Assembly (NCBI GenBank): GCA_004535795.1
Contig: SPIA01000002.1
Location: 364,249 to 428,248 of the forward strand
From: Gammaproteobacteria bacterium LSUCC0057
GTDB taxonomy: Bacteria > Pseudomonadota > Gammaproteobacteria > Pseudomonadales > Porticoccaceae
DNA length: 64,000 nucleotides
Direction of reading: 5' to 3'
Each line of letters starts with the position of its first letter. Within the stretch, counting starts at the first letter, position 1. Shown here one piece after another: positions 56,743 through 63,568 of the stretch. The translations under genes were made by a program, and so were the position numbers. The notes under the pieces were generated by a model. It was not told the DNA's origin, did not search any database, and worked only from the letters and a program-made list of their open reading frames with translations.

Positions 56743-56772
56743 AACCCGCCGCAGTGCTGTGGCGGGTTTTTT
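56743..56772 (+). terminator. Rho-independent terminator of the FKBP gene
   Basis: Stem AACCCGCC / GGCGGGTT (56743-56750 with 56761-56768) followed by six T residues. It acts on the plus strand; the convergent lrgB has no matching T-run. Confidence 0.88.
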
Positions 56773-56785
56773 ATTTCCGCTGCGG

Positions 56786-57514
56786 TTAGAGAAAAAGCGG
56801 CAGCAGCCAGGGCAGGAACAGCGGCGACCAGATGCCGGTAAGGCCCATCCCCAAGGTGGCAAACGCGCCGCAGCGCGGGCTGGTCTCAAACGCTTTAGCG
56901 GTGCCAATACCGTGGGCGCAGATACCCAGTATCAGCCCCTGCCAGCGGTCGTCGTCGAGTCCACAGCGGGCGTACAGCCAGTCGGCGAGCAGCGCCCCAA
57001 ACAGCCCGGTCAGCAGTACCGAGAGGGCGATAATAGCAACGATGCCGCCGAGCTGCTCAGTAACGCCGATAGCGATCGGCGTAGTAATCGATTTAGCGGC
57101 GATAGAACGCAGCAGCTGTGGCTCTAGCGCCAGCAGCGCCGCCAGCGCCAGCGCCAGTACCGCGGCGATCACCGCACCGGCCCCAACCAACAATAAAACT
57201 GGCCGCCAGATTGCGGCGAGGTGGCGCACCTGCAGTGCTAGCGGCAGCGCCAGCGCCACAGTTGCCAGTTGCAGCGCAAGGGTGAGCAGGCCGTTGCCGC
57301 GCAGGTAGTGATCGATCGGTATGGCCAGCTGGTCAACCATAAGATAAATCAGCGGCGCCGCTATCAGCAGTGGGTGTAGCAGCATTGAGCCGCGCGCGCG
57401 GCGATAGATTGCCAGCCCAGCGATATAGCCGAGCAGGGTAATCAGTACCACTGCGCGGGTGTCGGCTAACAGCTGCCACTGCCCCGCAGCGACCTGCTGC
57501 AGTGTCGACCACAT
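56786..57514 (-). CDS. lrgB: LrgB-family membrane protein
   Basis: Multi-pass membrane protein of the CidB/LrgB family, linked in other bacteria to murein hydrolase control and to pyruvate or glycolate export. ATG 57514 (MWSTLQQVAAGQWQLL) gives 242 residues. The core SITTPIAIGVTEQLGGI, ILGICAHGIGTAKAFE and MGLTGIWSPLFLPWLL are typical. The start overlaps the lrgA stop (TGATG). A longer frame to 57739 is an overlap artefact. Confidence 0.92.
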   Translation of the reverse strand: MWSTLQQVAAGQWQLLADTRAVVLITLLGYIAGLAIYRRARGSMLLHPLLIAAPLIYLMVDQLAIPIDHYLRGNGLLTLALQLATVALALPLALQVRHLAAIWRPVLLLVGAGAVIAAVLALALAALLALEPQLLRSIAAKSITTPIAIGVTEQLGGIVAIIALSVLLTGLFGALLADWLYARCGLDDDRWQGLILGICAHGIGTAKAFETSPRCGAFATLGMGLTGIWSPLFLPWLLPLFL

Positions 57515-57882
57515 CAGCTTGCGCTCCGCCGGCGCGCTACCCCGCGCACTATCCAGCGCAACAGCGCAATGAGCACCGCCATCGCCGCCCCGGTGCTGAT
57601 AAACAGTACAGCGACTACCATCGGCAGTTGGCTCTGCAGCGCCGGTGTGAGATAAAACGCGCCGATGGTGGGGGCGATAAACAGCAGCGACAAATGGGCG
57701 ATCAGCGGCTCGGCGACCGGTGCGATGCGTCGCTTCCAACCTCGCGCCACCGTCAGTAGCGCCGTCAACAGCAGTAGCAGACCGATCAGCGCGCCGGGGA
57801 GAGGCAGCTGCCAGTGCTGTGCGGCGGTATTGCCGAGCAGATTAAACAGCAGCAACAGCGCCGTGCCGATCAGGTATTTCAC
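57514..57882 (-). CDS. lrgA: LrgA/CidA-family holin-like membrane protein
   Basis: Holin-like partner of LrgB with four hydrophobic helices, 122 residues from GTG 57882 (MKYLIGTALLLLFNLLG). It has LPLPGALIGLLLL and LSLLFIAPTIGAFYL as in the family. The start overlaps the dsbB stop by 4 nt (GTGA) and the stop overlaps the lrgB start, so dsbB-lrgA-lrgB are tightly coupled. Confidence 0.9.
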   Translation of the reverse strand: MKYLIGTALLLLFNLLGNTAAQHWQLPLPGALIGLLLLLTALLTVARGWKRRIAPVAEPLIAHLSLLFIAPTIGAFYLTPALQSQLPMVVAVLFISTGAAMAVLIALLRWIVRGVARRRSAS

Positions 57883-58406
57883 GGCAGCCGTCGCGCGTTC
57901 CACAACCGCCACGCGGCAGTGGCCAGCACCGCGATGAACATCAGCAGCACCCAGCCCGGCATACTCAAGCCGAGCAGCTGCCATTTGACTTCGGCGCAGT
58001 TGCCATCGCCCTGTATTAGCATGGTGATGATCTCGCTGGCCGGAAAAGCCTCAAAAAGATAATCGACCGGCGGCCCGCAAACCGGCACTTGATCGACCGG
58101 TAGGCTCTGCAGCCACAGCTGTTTGATTGAAAAGCCAGCGCCGCCGGCAGCGAGTAGAGCGACACCGCAGTGCAGCGCGGTGTGCAGCGCACTGCTCGGT
58201 TTAAACAGCAATCCGAGCGCCGCCACCACGCCGATAGCGACGACAAAGAAGCGCTGTGTGACACACAGATAACAGGGCTCGAGCCCTAGGTGGTGTTGGA
58301 AGTAAAAGACTGCCAACAACATCGCGGCAACCGACCAACTAATCAGTAGCAGATACCAGCTGCGCACGGCGTGTGTGGCCAGCGGATTGAATATGGAGTC
58401 GGTCAT
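57879..58406 (-). CDS. dsbB: Disulfide bond formation protein B
   Basis: Membrane quinone reductase that reoxidises DsbA. It has 175 residues, four helices, the first redox pair CYLC (in LGLEPCYLCVTQRF) and the second periplasmic pair Cys in QVPVCGPP and GDGNCAEV. All four essential cysteines are present. It is 21 nt downstream of acpH and coupled to lrgA. Confidence 0.95.
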   Translation of the reverse strand: MTDSIFNPLATHAVRSWYLLLISWSVAAMLLAVFYFQHHLGLEPCYLCVTQRFFVVAIGVVAALGLLFKPSSALHTALHCGVALLAAGGAGFSIKQLWLQSLPVDQVPVCGPPVDYLFEAFPASEIITMLIQGDGNCAEVKWQLLGLSMPGWVLLMFIAVLATAAWRLWNARRLP

Positions 58407-58427
58407 ACCGGTGTTCCTCTGAAGTTG

Positions 58428-59024
58428 TCAGGTGGCGGTGGCTAGGTTAGCGCGCTGCTCGGTGCTGAACGCGACCAACTGCGGCAGCAGCACAGCAAAC
58501 TGTTCTGCTATAGCGGCGCTATTGTAGCTGAGTGGGTCGGTCAACTGCGCCAATGGCACCGGTTTCTTGAAGCGCTGGCCGACGCGGTGGAGAATCGCCG
58601 GCAGCTGCTCGATATCGCGGTAGCCCTGCAGCCAACCCACTTGCGGCGCAGTAGTGGCAAAGCGCTGAGCGGCGCTGGGCAGATAATTATAGTGCTGTTG
58701 CAGCTCGGCATAAAACCGGTTGCAAAAGTTGTCGAGCGACTCTGGGTGGTAGTGGTGCCAGTCGCGCGCCAGCAGGTGGTCAAAATAGATGTCGGCGACA
58801 ATCGCGGCGTAGCGGCGCCAGCCAGGCGGCAGCCAGCGGTGAAAGTGGGCGACTTGCGGCTGACTGTCGACCCAGCGGTCGATCTGACGGTGCAGGGCAA
58901 TGCCCTGCTCGATAGCGGCGGGGCGTTCGCCGCGCAGCGGTCCCTTGACGAAATCGCCGAGCAGTCCCCCGACGCGGTGCGCCGCAATCGGGCCTGAGAG
59001 GTAGATATGGGCGAGATAATTCAC
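58428..59024 (-). CDS. acpH: Acyl carrier protein phosphodiesterase
   Basis: HD-like hydrolase that removes 4'-phosphopantetheine from ACP. It has MNYLAHIYLSGP, GLLGDFVKG, ALHRQIDRWVDS and IVADIYFDHLLARDW, matching the AcpH pattern of His/Asp metal ligands. It has 198 residues, 12 nt after gshA, in a minus-strand run gshA-acpH-dsbB-lrgA-lrgB. Confidence 0.92.
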   Translation of the reverse strand: MNYLAHIYLSGPIAAHRVGGLLGDFVKGPLRGERPAAIEQGIALHRQIDRWVDSQPQVAHFHRWLPPGWRRYAAIVADIYFDHLLARDWHHYHPESLDNFCNRFYAELQQHYNYLPSAAQRFATTAPQVGWLQGYRDIEQLPAILHRVGQRFKKPVPLAQLTDPLSYNSAAIAEQFAVLLPQLVAFSTEQRANLATAT

Positions 59025-59036
59025 GGCGGCGCAGTG

Positions 59037-60644
59037 TTAACCGAGCTGATATTGGCGGTAGTAGTCGCGCAAAAATGTTTCAAAGCTAGGGCCGCGGGCG
59101 GTGGCCTGTTCCAGCGCCTGCTGCTGTTCGAGGCTGGCACGAGCTTCAGCGGTTAGGCGCTGCAGTTGCTCAGGGCTCAATGGTTTAGAGCCATAGTAGT
59201 CGCGCTGCTCCACGGCGCGCGCCGCCGCCCACTGATAAAAGGTCTGTTGGCGGTCGCGCAGCTGAGCCAGTATCTGTGCTGAGGGGGTCAGTGAGCTGTC
59301 ATCAACCCGTGCCTGCATCGCTGCTAGCGCTTGCTGATAGGGCTGCTGTTCTGCACCGTTGCACTGCTGGTCGAGCAGTTCGGCGATTACCGCGAGCTCG
59401 TCGAGCAGCGGTTGTGCCCAGCCGTTAAAAGCGACCTCATCGCCGTTGCGGCGCAGCGTCAGCGCCGGATCGCGGCCGCGATAGACCATGCGCCGCTGGT
59501 TCTCGAGGTTATCGCGATACTCGCCGGCATCGGCCAACGGGCTCTCCGCCAGCAGACAGTGCAGCACAAAAATATCGAGAAAGCGCAGTGTCTGGCGATC
59601 GATGCCGCCAATCGCAAATGGGTCGAGATCGAGACAGCGCACCTCGATATACTCGACACCGCGAGCCTGCAGAGCGTTGACGGGCGCCTCGCCGGGCAGC
59701 GTGGTGCGCTTGGGGCGTATTGGGCTATAAAACTCGTTCTCAATTTGCAGCAGGTGGGTGTTGAGCTGCAGGCGGTTGCCCGCGGCGTCGTGCAAGCCGA
59801 TTTTTTCGTAGGCCGGGTAGGGCTCAACCAGTGCGGCCAACAGCGTCTGACGGTATTGGTCGAGATCGTTATAGCAGACCACCAGTGAGCTCTGGGCGTC
59901 GCTCTGATAGCCCAGATCGCCCATCCGCAACGAGGTGGCGTAGGGGCTGTGCAGGGTGTGTTGATCGGCGCCCAAAGGCACTAGGCGATGGTTGCGACCA
60001 TTGACAAAACTGCGGCAGACCGCCGGCGCCGCGCCAAACAGATAGAGCAGCAGGGCGAAGTTGCGGCGAAAATTGCGTATGCCACCGAGGTACTGTGCGG
60101 TTTTATACGCCTGCAGTGATTGCTGCTCGCCACTGTGTTGCTGCAGTAGCTGCCAGCTGCTGTCATCGAGCGAAAAATTGAAATGGATGCCGGCGATGGT
60201 CTGCATCAACCGTCCGTAACGGTGCCCGAGCCCCTCGCGGTAGAGGGTTTTCATCTTGCCGCTGTTGGAGCTGCCGTACTGTGCCAGCGGGATATGGCTG
60301 TCGCCACTCAGTTGGCAGGGCATGCTGTTGACCCACAGCCGCTCATCGCCAATCGCGGTGTAGACAAAGCGATGGATCTCATCGAGTTGTAGCAGCAGCG
60401 CATCGATGGAGCTGCTCGGCGCGGTGATAAACTCTAGCAGCGCCTCTGAGTAATCGGTGGTGATGGCGGGGTGAGTCAGCGTTGAGCCGAGCGCACTGGG
60501 ATGGCCAGTCTGCGCCAGTTGGCCGCTGGCGGTCACCCGCAGACTCTCTTTCTCTAGACCGCGGGTAATCTTGTCGAGGCCACTGGCGGTGCCGGCTTGG
60601 CGCAGCGCGGCGAGCCGTTGGCTTAAAATTGTCGGGGCGCTCAC
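59037..60644 (-). CDS. gshA: Glutamate--cysteine ligase (proteobacterial type)
   Basis: First enzyme of glutathione synthesis. It has 535 residues, similar to E. coli GshA (518), with GLEKESLRV, HPAITTDYSEALLEFIT, HFNFSL, NGRNHRLVPLG and YIEVRCLDLDPF. It starts with GTG 60644, overlapping the stop of the small upstream gene by 4 nt (GTGA). Confidence 0.97.
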   Translation of the reverse strand: MSAPTILSQRLAALRQAGTASGLDKITRGLEKESLRVTASGQLAQTGHPSALGSTLTHPAITTDYSEALLEFITAPSSSIDALLLQLDEIHRFVYTAIGDERLWVNSMPCQLSGDSHIPLAQYGSSNSGKMKTLYREGLGHRYGRLMQTIAGIHFNFSLDDSSWQLLQQHSGEQQSLQAYKTAQYLGGIRNFRRNFALLLYLFGAAPAVCRSFVNGRNHRLVPLGADQHTLHSPYATSLRMGDLGYQSDAQSSLVVCYNDLDQYRQTLLAALVEPYPAYEKIGLHDAAGNRLQLNTHLLQIENEFYSPIRPKRTTLPGEAPVNALQARGVEYIEVRCLDLDPFAIGGIDRQTLRFLDIFVLHCLLAESPLADAGEYRDNLENQRRMVYRGRDPALTLRRNGDEVAFNGWAQPLLDELAVIAELLDQQCNGAEQQPYQQALAAMQARVDDSSLTPSAQILAQLRDRQQTFYQWAAARAVEQRDYYGSKPLSPEQLQRLTAEARASLEQQQALEQATARGPSFETFLRDYYRQYQLG

Positions 60645-60913
60645 GCCGGCTCGGCGAAACGGCTGGCGATGCAGTCGTGGTTGCGAGCAGGCTGCTGGTC
60701 ATCGATGAAAATAGGTCGCTGTTTGTCATCGAGCTGTACCTCGATGACCGCGGCGCGCAGATCGGGGTATTTGGCATTGAGCTCAACCAGCAGGTTGAGC
60801 GCCTCGTCGCGGTGACGGAACTGTGCGACAGCCGCGCGCGGGGCATCGGTCTGCCACTCGCCGCTTTTGTCGAGGTAGGCGTTGGCGATATTTTTCAACA
60901 GATAGGCGACCAT
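60641..60913 (-). CDS. Conserved-looking small protein coupled to gshA, function unknown
   Basis: A 90-residue frame with ATG 60913 and an AAGG motif 7 nt before it. It overlaps gshA by 4 nt, so it is very probably translated. The sequence is soluble-looking: MVAYLLKNIANAYLDKSGEW..., then HRDEALNLLVELNAKYPDL and a short beta-like end (AVIEVQLDDKQRPIFID). No signal peptide or membrane segment. I do not recognise the family; the tight coupling suggests a link with glutathione synthesis or only shared expression. Confidence 0.7.
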   Translation of the reverse strand: MVAYLLKNIANAYLDKSGEWQTDAPRAAVAQFRHRDEALNLLVELNAKYPDLRAAVIEVQLDDKQRPIFIDDQQPARNHDCIASRFAEPA

Positions 60914-60976
60914 GACAGACCTTACACTGGTTAAACTAGCAACGAGTTTAACTGATCGCGCGGTGGTAAAAAACCA

Positions 60977-61810
60977 TTACGACGCCTGTGCCAGCGGTAG
61001 CAGATCGGGTTCTGGTTGGTGGGGGTTTTGGCAGCTCTGCAAACGCTGGCGGCGATCGGCCCAGTGCAACAGTTCCAGCCAGCCCGAGGGTGTCTCGACC
61101 ACCGCAGTGCAGCTCTCCACCCAGTCGCCGTCGTTGAGGTAGAGTGTCGCGCCGATTTTCTTCAGCGCCGGCTTGTGAATATGGCCACAGATCACCCCAT
61201 CGTAGCCCTGTTCGGCAGCGTGGCTGGCCACCGTCTGCTCGTAGTGGTCGATGGTCTGTCGCGCCTTGCCAACGCGGGTCTTTACCGCGTAGGCGAGCGA
61301 CCAATAGGGGCGCCCCAACAGCCGCTGCCAATTAAAATTGAGCCAGTTTAACCACAGTAGAAAGTCATAGGCGGCGTCGCCCAGCCAGCGCTTGACCGGT
61401 GAGAAGCGCACCCAGTTGTCAAAACGGTCGCCGTGCAGTACCAGTAGTTTTCTACCGTCGGCGGTGATGTGCTGGCACTCTTGCTCTATTCTGATGTGCG
61501 CCAGGTTTGCGGTGACAAAACGACGCATAGCGGCGTCGTGGTTGCCGGGGATGTAGATCACTTCGGTACCCTGTTCACTCAAGGTTAACAGTCGGTCGAG
61601 AATCTTCTGGTGTTGTTGCGGCCAGTGAAAATTGCGTTTTAGTGCGATCATATCAATGATGTCGCCGACCAGATAGAGTCTCTCGCAGCTCAACGTGTTG
61701 AGGAAATCGAGCAGGTAGTCTGCTTTGCAGGGTTTGCTGCCAAGGTGCAGGTCAGATATCCAGACTGTGCGCAGCTGATCGATTTCAGGAGTAGCGTTGG
61801 CCATAACCAT
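60977..61810 (-). CDS. Metallophosphoesterase, PlcP-like (annotated elsewhere as UDP-2,3-diacylglucosamine diphosphatase-like)
   Basis: Calcineurin-type phosphoesterase of 277 residues. Metal-binding motifs are intact: WISDLHLGS, LVGDIIDM, IPGNHDAAM, VLHGDRFDNW, ICGHIHKPA. It is longer than E. coli LpxH (240) and has YWSLAYAVKTRVGKARQ and LNDGDWVESCTAVVE. These I associate with the COG2908 branch that includes Sinorhizobium PlcP, a phospholipid-cleaving enzyme induced by low phosphate. It is the third gene of a PAP2-glycosyltransferase-phosphoesterase operon, 16 nt after the glycosyltransferase. Role as PlcP (phospholipid to diacylglycerol) is an inference; an LpxH-like role is the alternative. 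Confidence 0.8.
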   Translation of the reverse strand: MVMANATPEIDQLRTVWISDLHLGSKPCKADYLLDFLNTLSCERLYLVGDIIDMIALKRNFHWPQQHQKILDRLLTLSEQGTEVIYIPGNHDAAMRRFVTANLAHIRIEQECQHITADGRKLLVLHGDRFDNWVRFSPVKRWLGDAAYDFLLWLNWLNFNWQRLLGRPYWSLAYAVKTRVGKARQTIDHYEQTVASHAAEQGYDGVICGHIHKPALKKIGATLYLNDGDWVESCTAVVETPSGWLELLHWADRRQRLQSCQNPHQPEPDLLPLAQAS

Positions 61811-61826
61811 GCAACCTTGTCGGCAA

Positions 61827-62921
61827 TTAAAAAGCGTCTGTCATCGGCATTAGCATCGCCGAGAACTGGGTGCTGTAGCTGGTCGGCACCGGGTCTGAAG
61901 AGCTCATCGCCCAGAGCCGCTTACTGAGACTCTGCAGTGGTTCGCGCCGCCCGTCATCCAACCAAGCGACGATTGCCGCGGCGACGTTGGGGTAGTTGCA
62001 GCGCTGTCCAACCGCGGTTTCCAGCCACTCGCGAATCAGATTGCGGTCGAGCCGCTGACAGCTCCAAGCTAAGTCGAGCGCCTCCAGCGCCAGGGCGTTG
62101 GAGCCCTGTTCGATTTGGCCGGATACCGGTTTCACCAGCAGTCGCTTGCCCTGTGCCAACGCTTCACTGGGCAGCTCAAAACCGGCGTTGCAGAACACGC
62201 TTTCCGACGCCGCAAGATCGGCGGCAAAGCCTTCGCGCGAAGGGGGTTTGAACTGACAGTTGGCCACTGTCTGTGCGGTGGCGTCGGGGTGATAAATGAT
62301 GAAACGGTAGTCATCGAGCGGGTTGAGTAGGTGGCTCAATCCGGCACAGTTCTCAAACGGCAAATAAACCAACACCTGATTCTTTACCACGGTGGTGGCG
62401 GCAGTGTGCTGGTGGTCGATGATCGGCGGCAGAATAGGCGCACCGAAATTGTGCCAGTGCAGGCCGATGGCGACATCGACCGGAGCCAGCCGGTTCATAA
62501 CCGCGAAGTTAACGCCGCGGTAGGGCAGCTTGGGCACTGCGTAGCGAAAGGCATTTTGGTGGCTGATACCCACGCATGGTACCTTTTGGCGCTTTGCCGC
62601 GTGCGCGGTGATCGGCTCGTAGTCATTGAGCACCAGATCGTAGTGGCGCAGATCTAAGGCGTTGATGTCTGCGTTGAGCTGACGCAGGTTGAGCTGTCGC
62701 AATGTCTGTAGCCACTGAATACGTCCGTTGCTGGTGACAAAGGTAAAGCCCTGGCGGGTGGCGTAGTCGCCAAACGGCTGCATAGCGAAATACTTATCTT
62801 TAGCGCGGCCACTGAAGAGAAAATCGACCTCGATGTTGGCGCGGCTCAGCTCCTGGGCCATCACATGTGCGCGTGAGATGTGGCCATTGCCGGTACCTTG
62901 AACGCCATAGAGTATTCGCAT
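61827..62921 (-). CDS. Glycosyltransferase, MJ1255/VC2487-type (GT28-like)
   Basis: Predicted GT-B glycosyltransferase of 364 residues. The N-terminal domain has YGVQGTGNGHISRAHVMAQ, a Gly-rich loop like MurG and monogalactosyldiacylglycerol synthases. The C-terminal domain has FCNAGFELPSEALAQGKRLL and GQIEQGSNALALEAL, like the nucleotide-sugar site of GT28 enzymes. No signal peptide or clear membrane helix. Placed between a PAP2 phosphatase and a PlcP-like phosphoesterase, it may use diacylglycerol as acceptor; that is inference from context. The acceptor and sugar cannot be read from sequence. Confidence 0.82.
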   Translation of the reverse strand: MRILYGVQGTGNGHISRAHVMAQELSRANIEVDFLFSGRAKDKYFAMQPFGDYATRQGFTFVTSNGRIQWLQTLRQLNLRQLNADINALDLRHYDLVLNDYEPITAHAAKRQKVPCVGISHQNAFRYAVPKLPYRGVNFAVMNRLAPVDVAIGLHWHNFGAPILPPIIDHQHTAATTVVKNQVLVYLPFENCAGLSHLLNPLDDYRFIIYHPDATAQTVANCQFKPPSREGFAADLAASESVFCNAGFELPSEALAQGKRLLVKPVSGQIEQGSNALALEALDLAWSCQRLDRNLIREWLETAVGQRCNYPNVAAAIVAWLDDGRREPLQSLSKRLWAMSSSDPVPTSYSTQFSAMLMPMTDAF

Positions 62922-62945
62922 TATCGTTTACCTGTGATTAGTGGG

Positions 62946-63494
62946 CTACAGCGCGGCGGCGGTCAAGTAGCTCAGAACCATTTGTGCACAACTGACCCCG
63001 AGCAGTGCTCCAACCAAGGTGTCGGTGGGGAAGTGCACCCCCAGACAGACGCGACTGCAACCGACGGCGGCAGCCCAGCTATAGGCAAACAAGACGCTTT
63101 CCGGGAACGCGGCGACAATGATGGTGGCGATTAAAAACGCGCCAGAGGTGTGCCCAGAGGGAAAGCTGAAGCGATCACTCGGCGTCACCAGACCGACCAC
63201 CCCCGGCAGGCACTCGGTGGGCCGAAAGCGCCGACAGCTATTTTTTAGTATCCAGTAGAGCGGCCGCTCTATCGCGAAGGCGACCGCGGCCACCACCGCC
63301 AGGTGGCTGTAGCCCTGCCAGTAGAGAGCCAGCGCCACCAGCGGGTAGAGAAAGCCGTCGGCACTGCGCGACAGCTGCCGGCTCAGCGCCGCCCAGAGAT
63401 TAAAGCGCGGGTGGGTCATCACCCAGCTGAACAGCGTGGTATCGACCCGCTGGATCCACCGCAACAGATGACTTTGACGCAGAGTAGTTATCAT
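62946..63494 (-). CDS. PAP2-family membrane phosphatase
   Basis: Phosphatidic acid phosphatase type 2 / undecaprenyl-pyrophosphatase-like enzyme. All three motifs are intact: KNSCRRFRP, FPSGHTSG and SRVCLGVHFPTD. There are five or six hydrophobic helices. ATG 63494 gives 182 residues; in-frame GTGs at 63503 and 63524 are possible, but the latter lies upstream of the predicted transcription start. First gene of the operon, 24 nt before the glycosyltransferase, with a Pho-box-like site upstream. Likely substrate is phosphatidate or another lipid phosphate. Confidence 0.9.
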   Translation of the reverse strand: MITTLRQSHLLRWIQRVDTTLFSWVMTHPRFNLWAALSRQLSRSADGFLYPLVALALYWQGYSHLAVVAAVAFAIERPLYWILKNSCRRFRPTECLPGVVGLVTPSDRFSFPSGHTSGAFLIATIIVAAFPESVLFAYSWAAAVGCSRVCLGVHFPTDTLVGALLGVSCAQMVLSYLTAAAL

Positions 63495-63497
63495 GTC

Positions 63498-63514
63498 GGC
63501 CACAGTAGGTGGCC
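63498..63514. other. Small hairpin over the ribosome-binding region of the PAP2 gene
   Basis: Inverted repeat GGCCAC-AGTAG-GTGGCC ends 3 nt before the PAP2 ATG. In the mRNA it could cover the initiation region, where no Shine-Dalgarno is visible. It may be chance. Confidence 0.35.
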
Positions 63515-63525
63515 AACATGTCACT

Positions 63526-63557
63526 AATATAGCGGTACCGTGGCACTTTTGTGACAG
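63526..63557 (-). promoter_or_regulatory. PhoB-box-like operator and -10 element of the PAP2-glycosyltransferase-PlcP operon
   Basis: On the minus strand 63557-63540 is CTGTCAC-AAAA-GTGCCAC, two 7-bp repeats 4 bp apart. It matches the known Pho box at 12 of 14 positions and has the typical A-rich spacer. TATATT (63531-63526) follows 8 nt downstream, near the 10-nt spacing of E. coli phoA. There is no good -35, as expected for a PhoB-activated promoter. A leader of about 25 nt to ATG 63494 results. Confidence 0.62.
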
Positions 63558-63568
63558 CGATACAGCGG

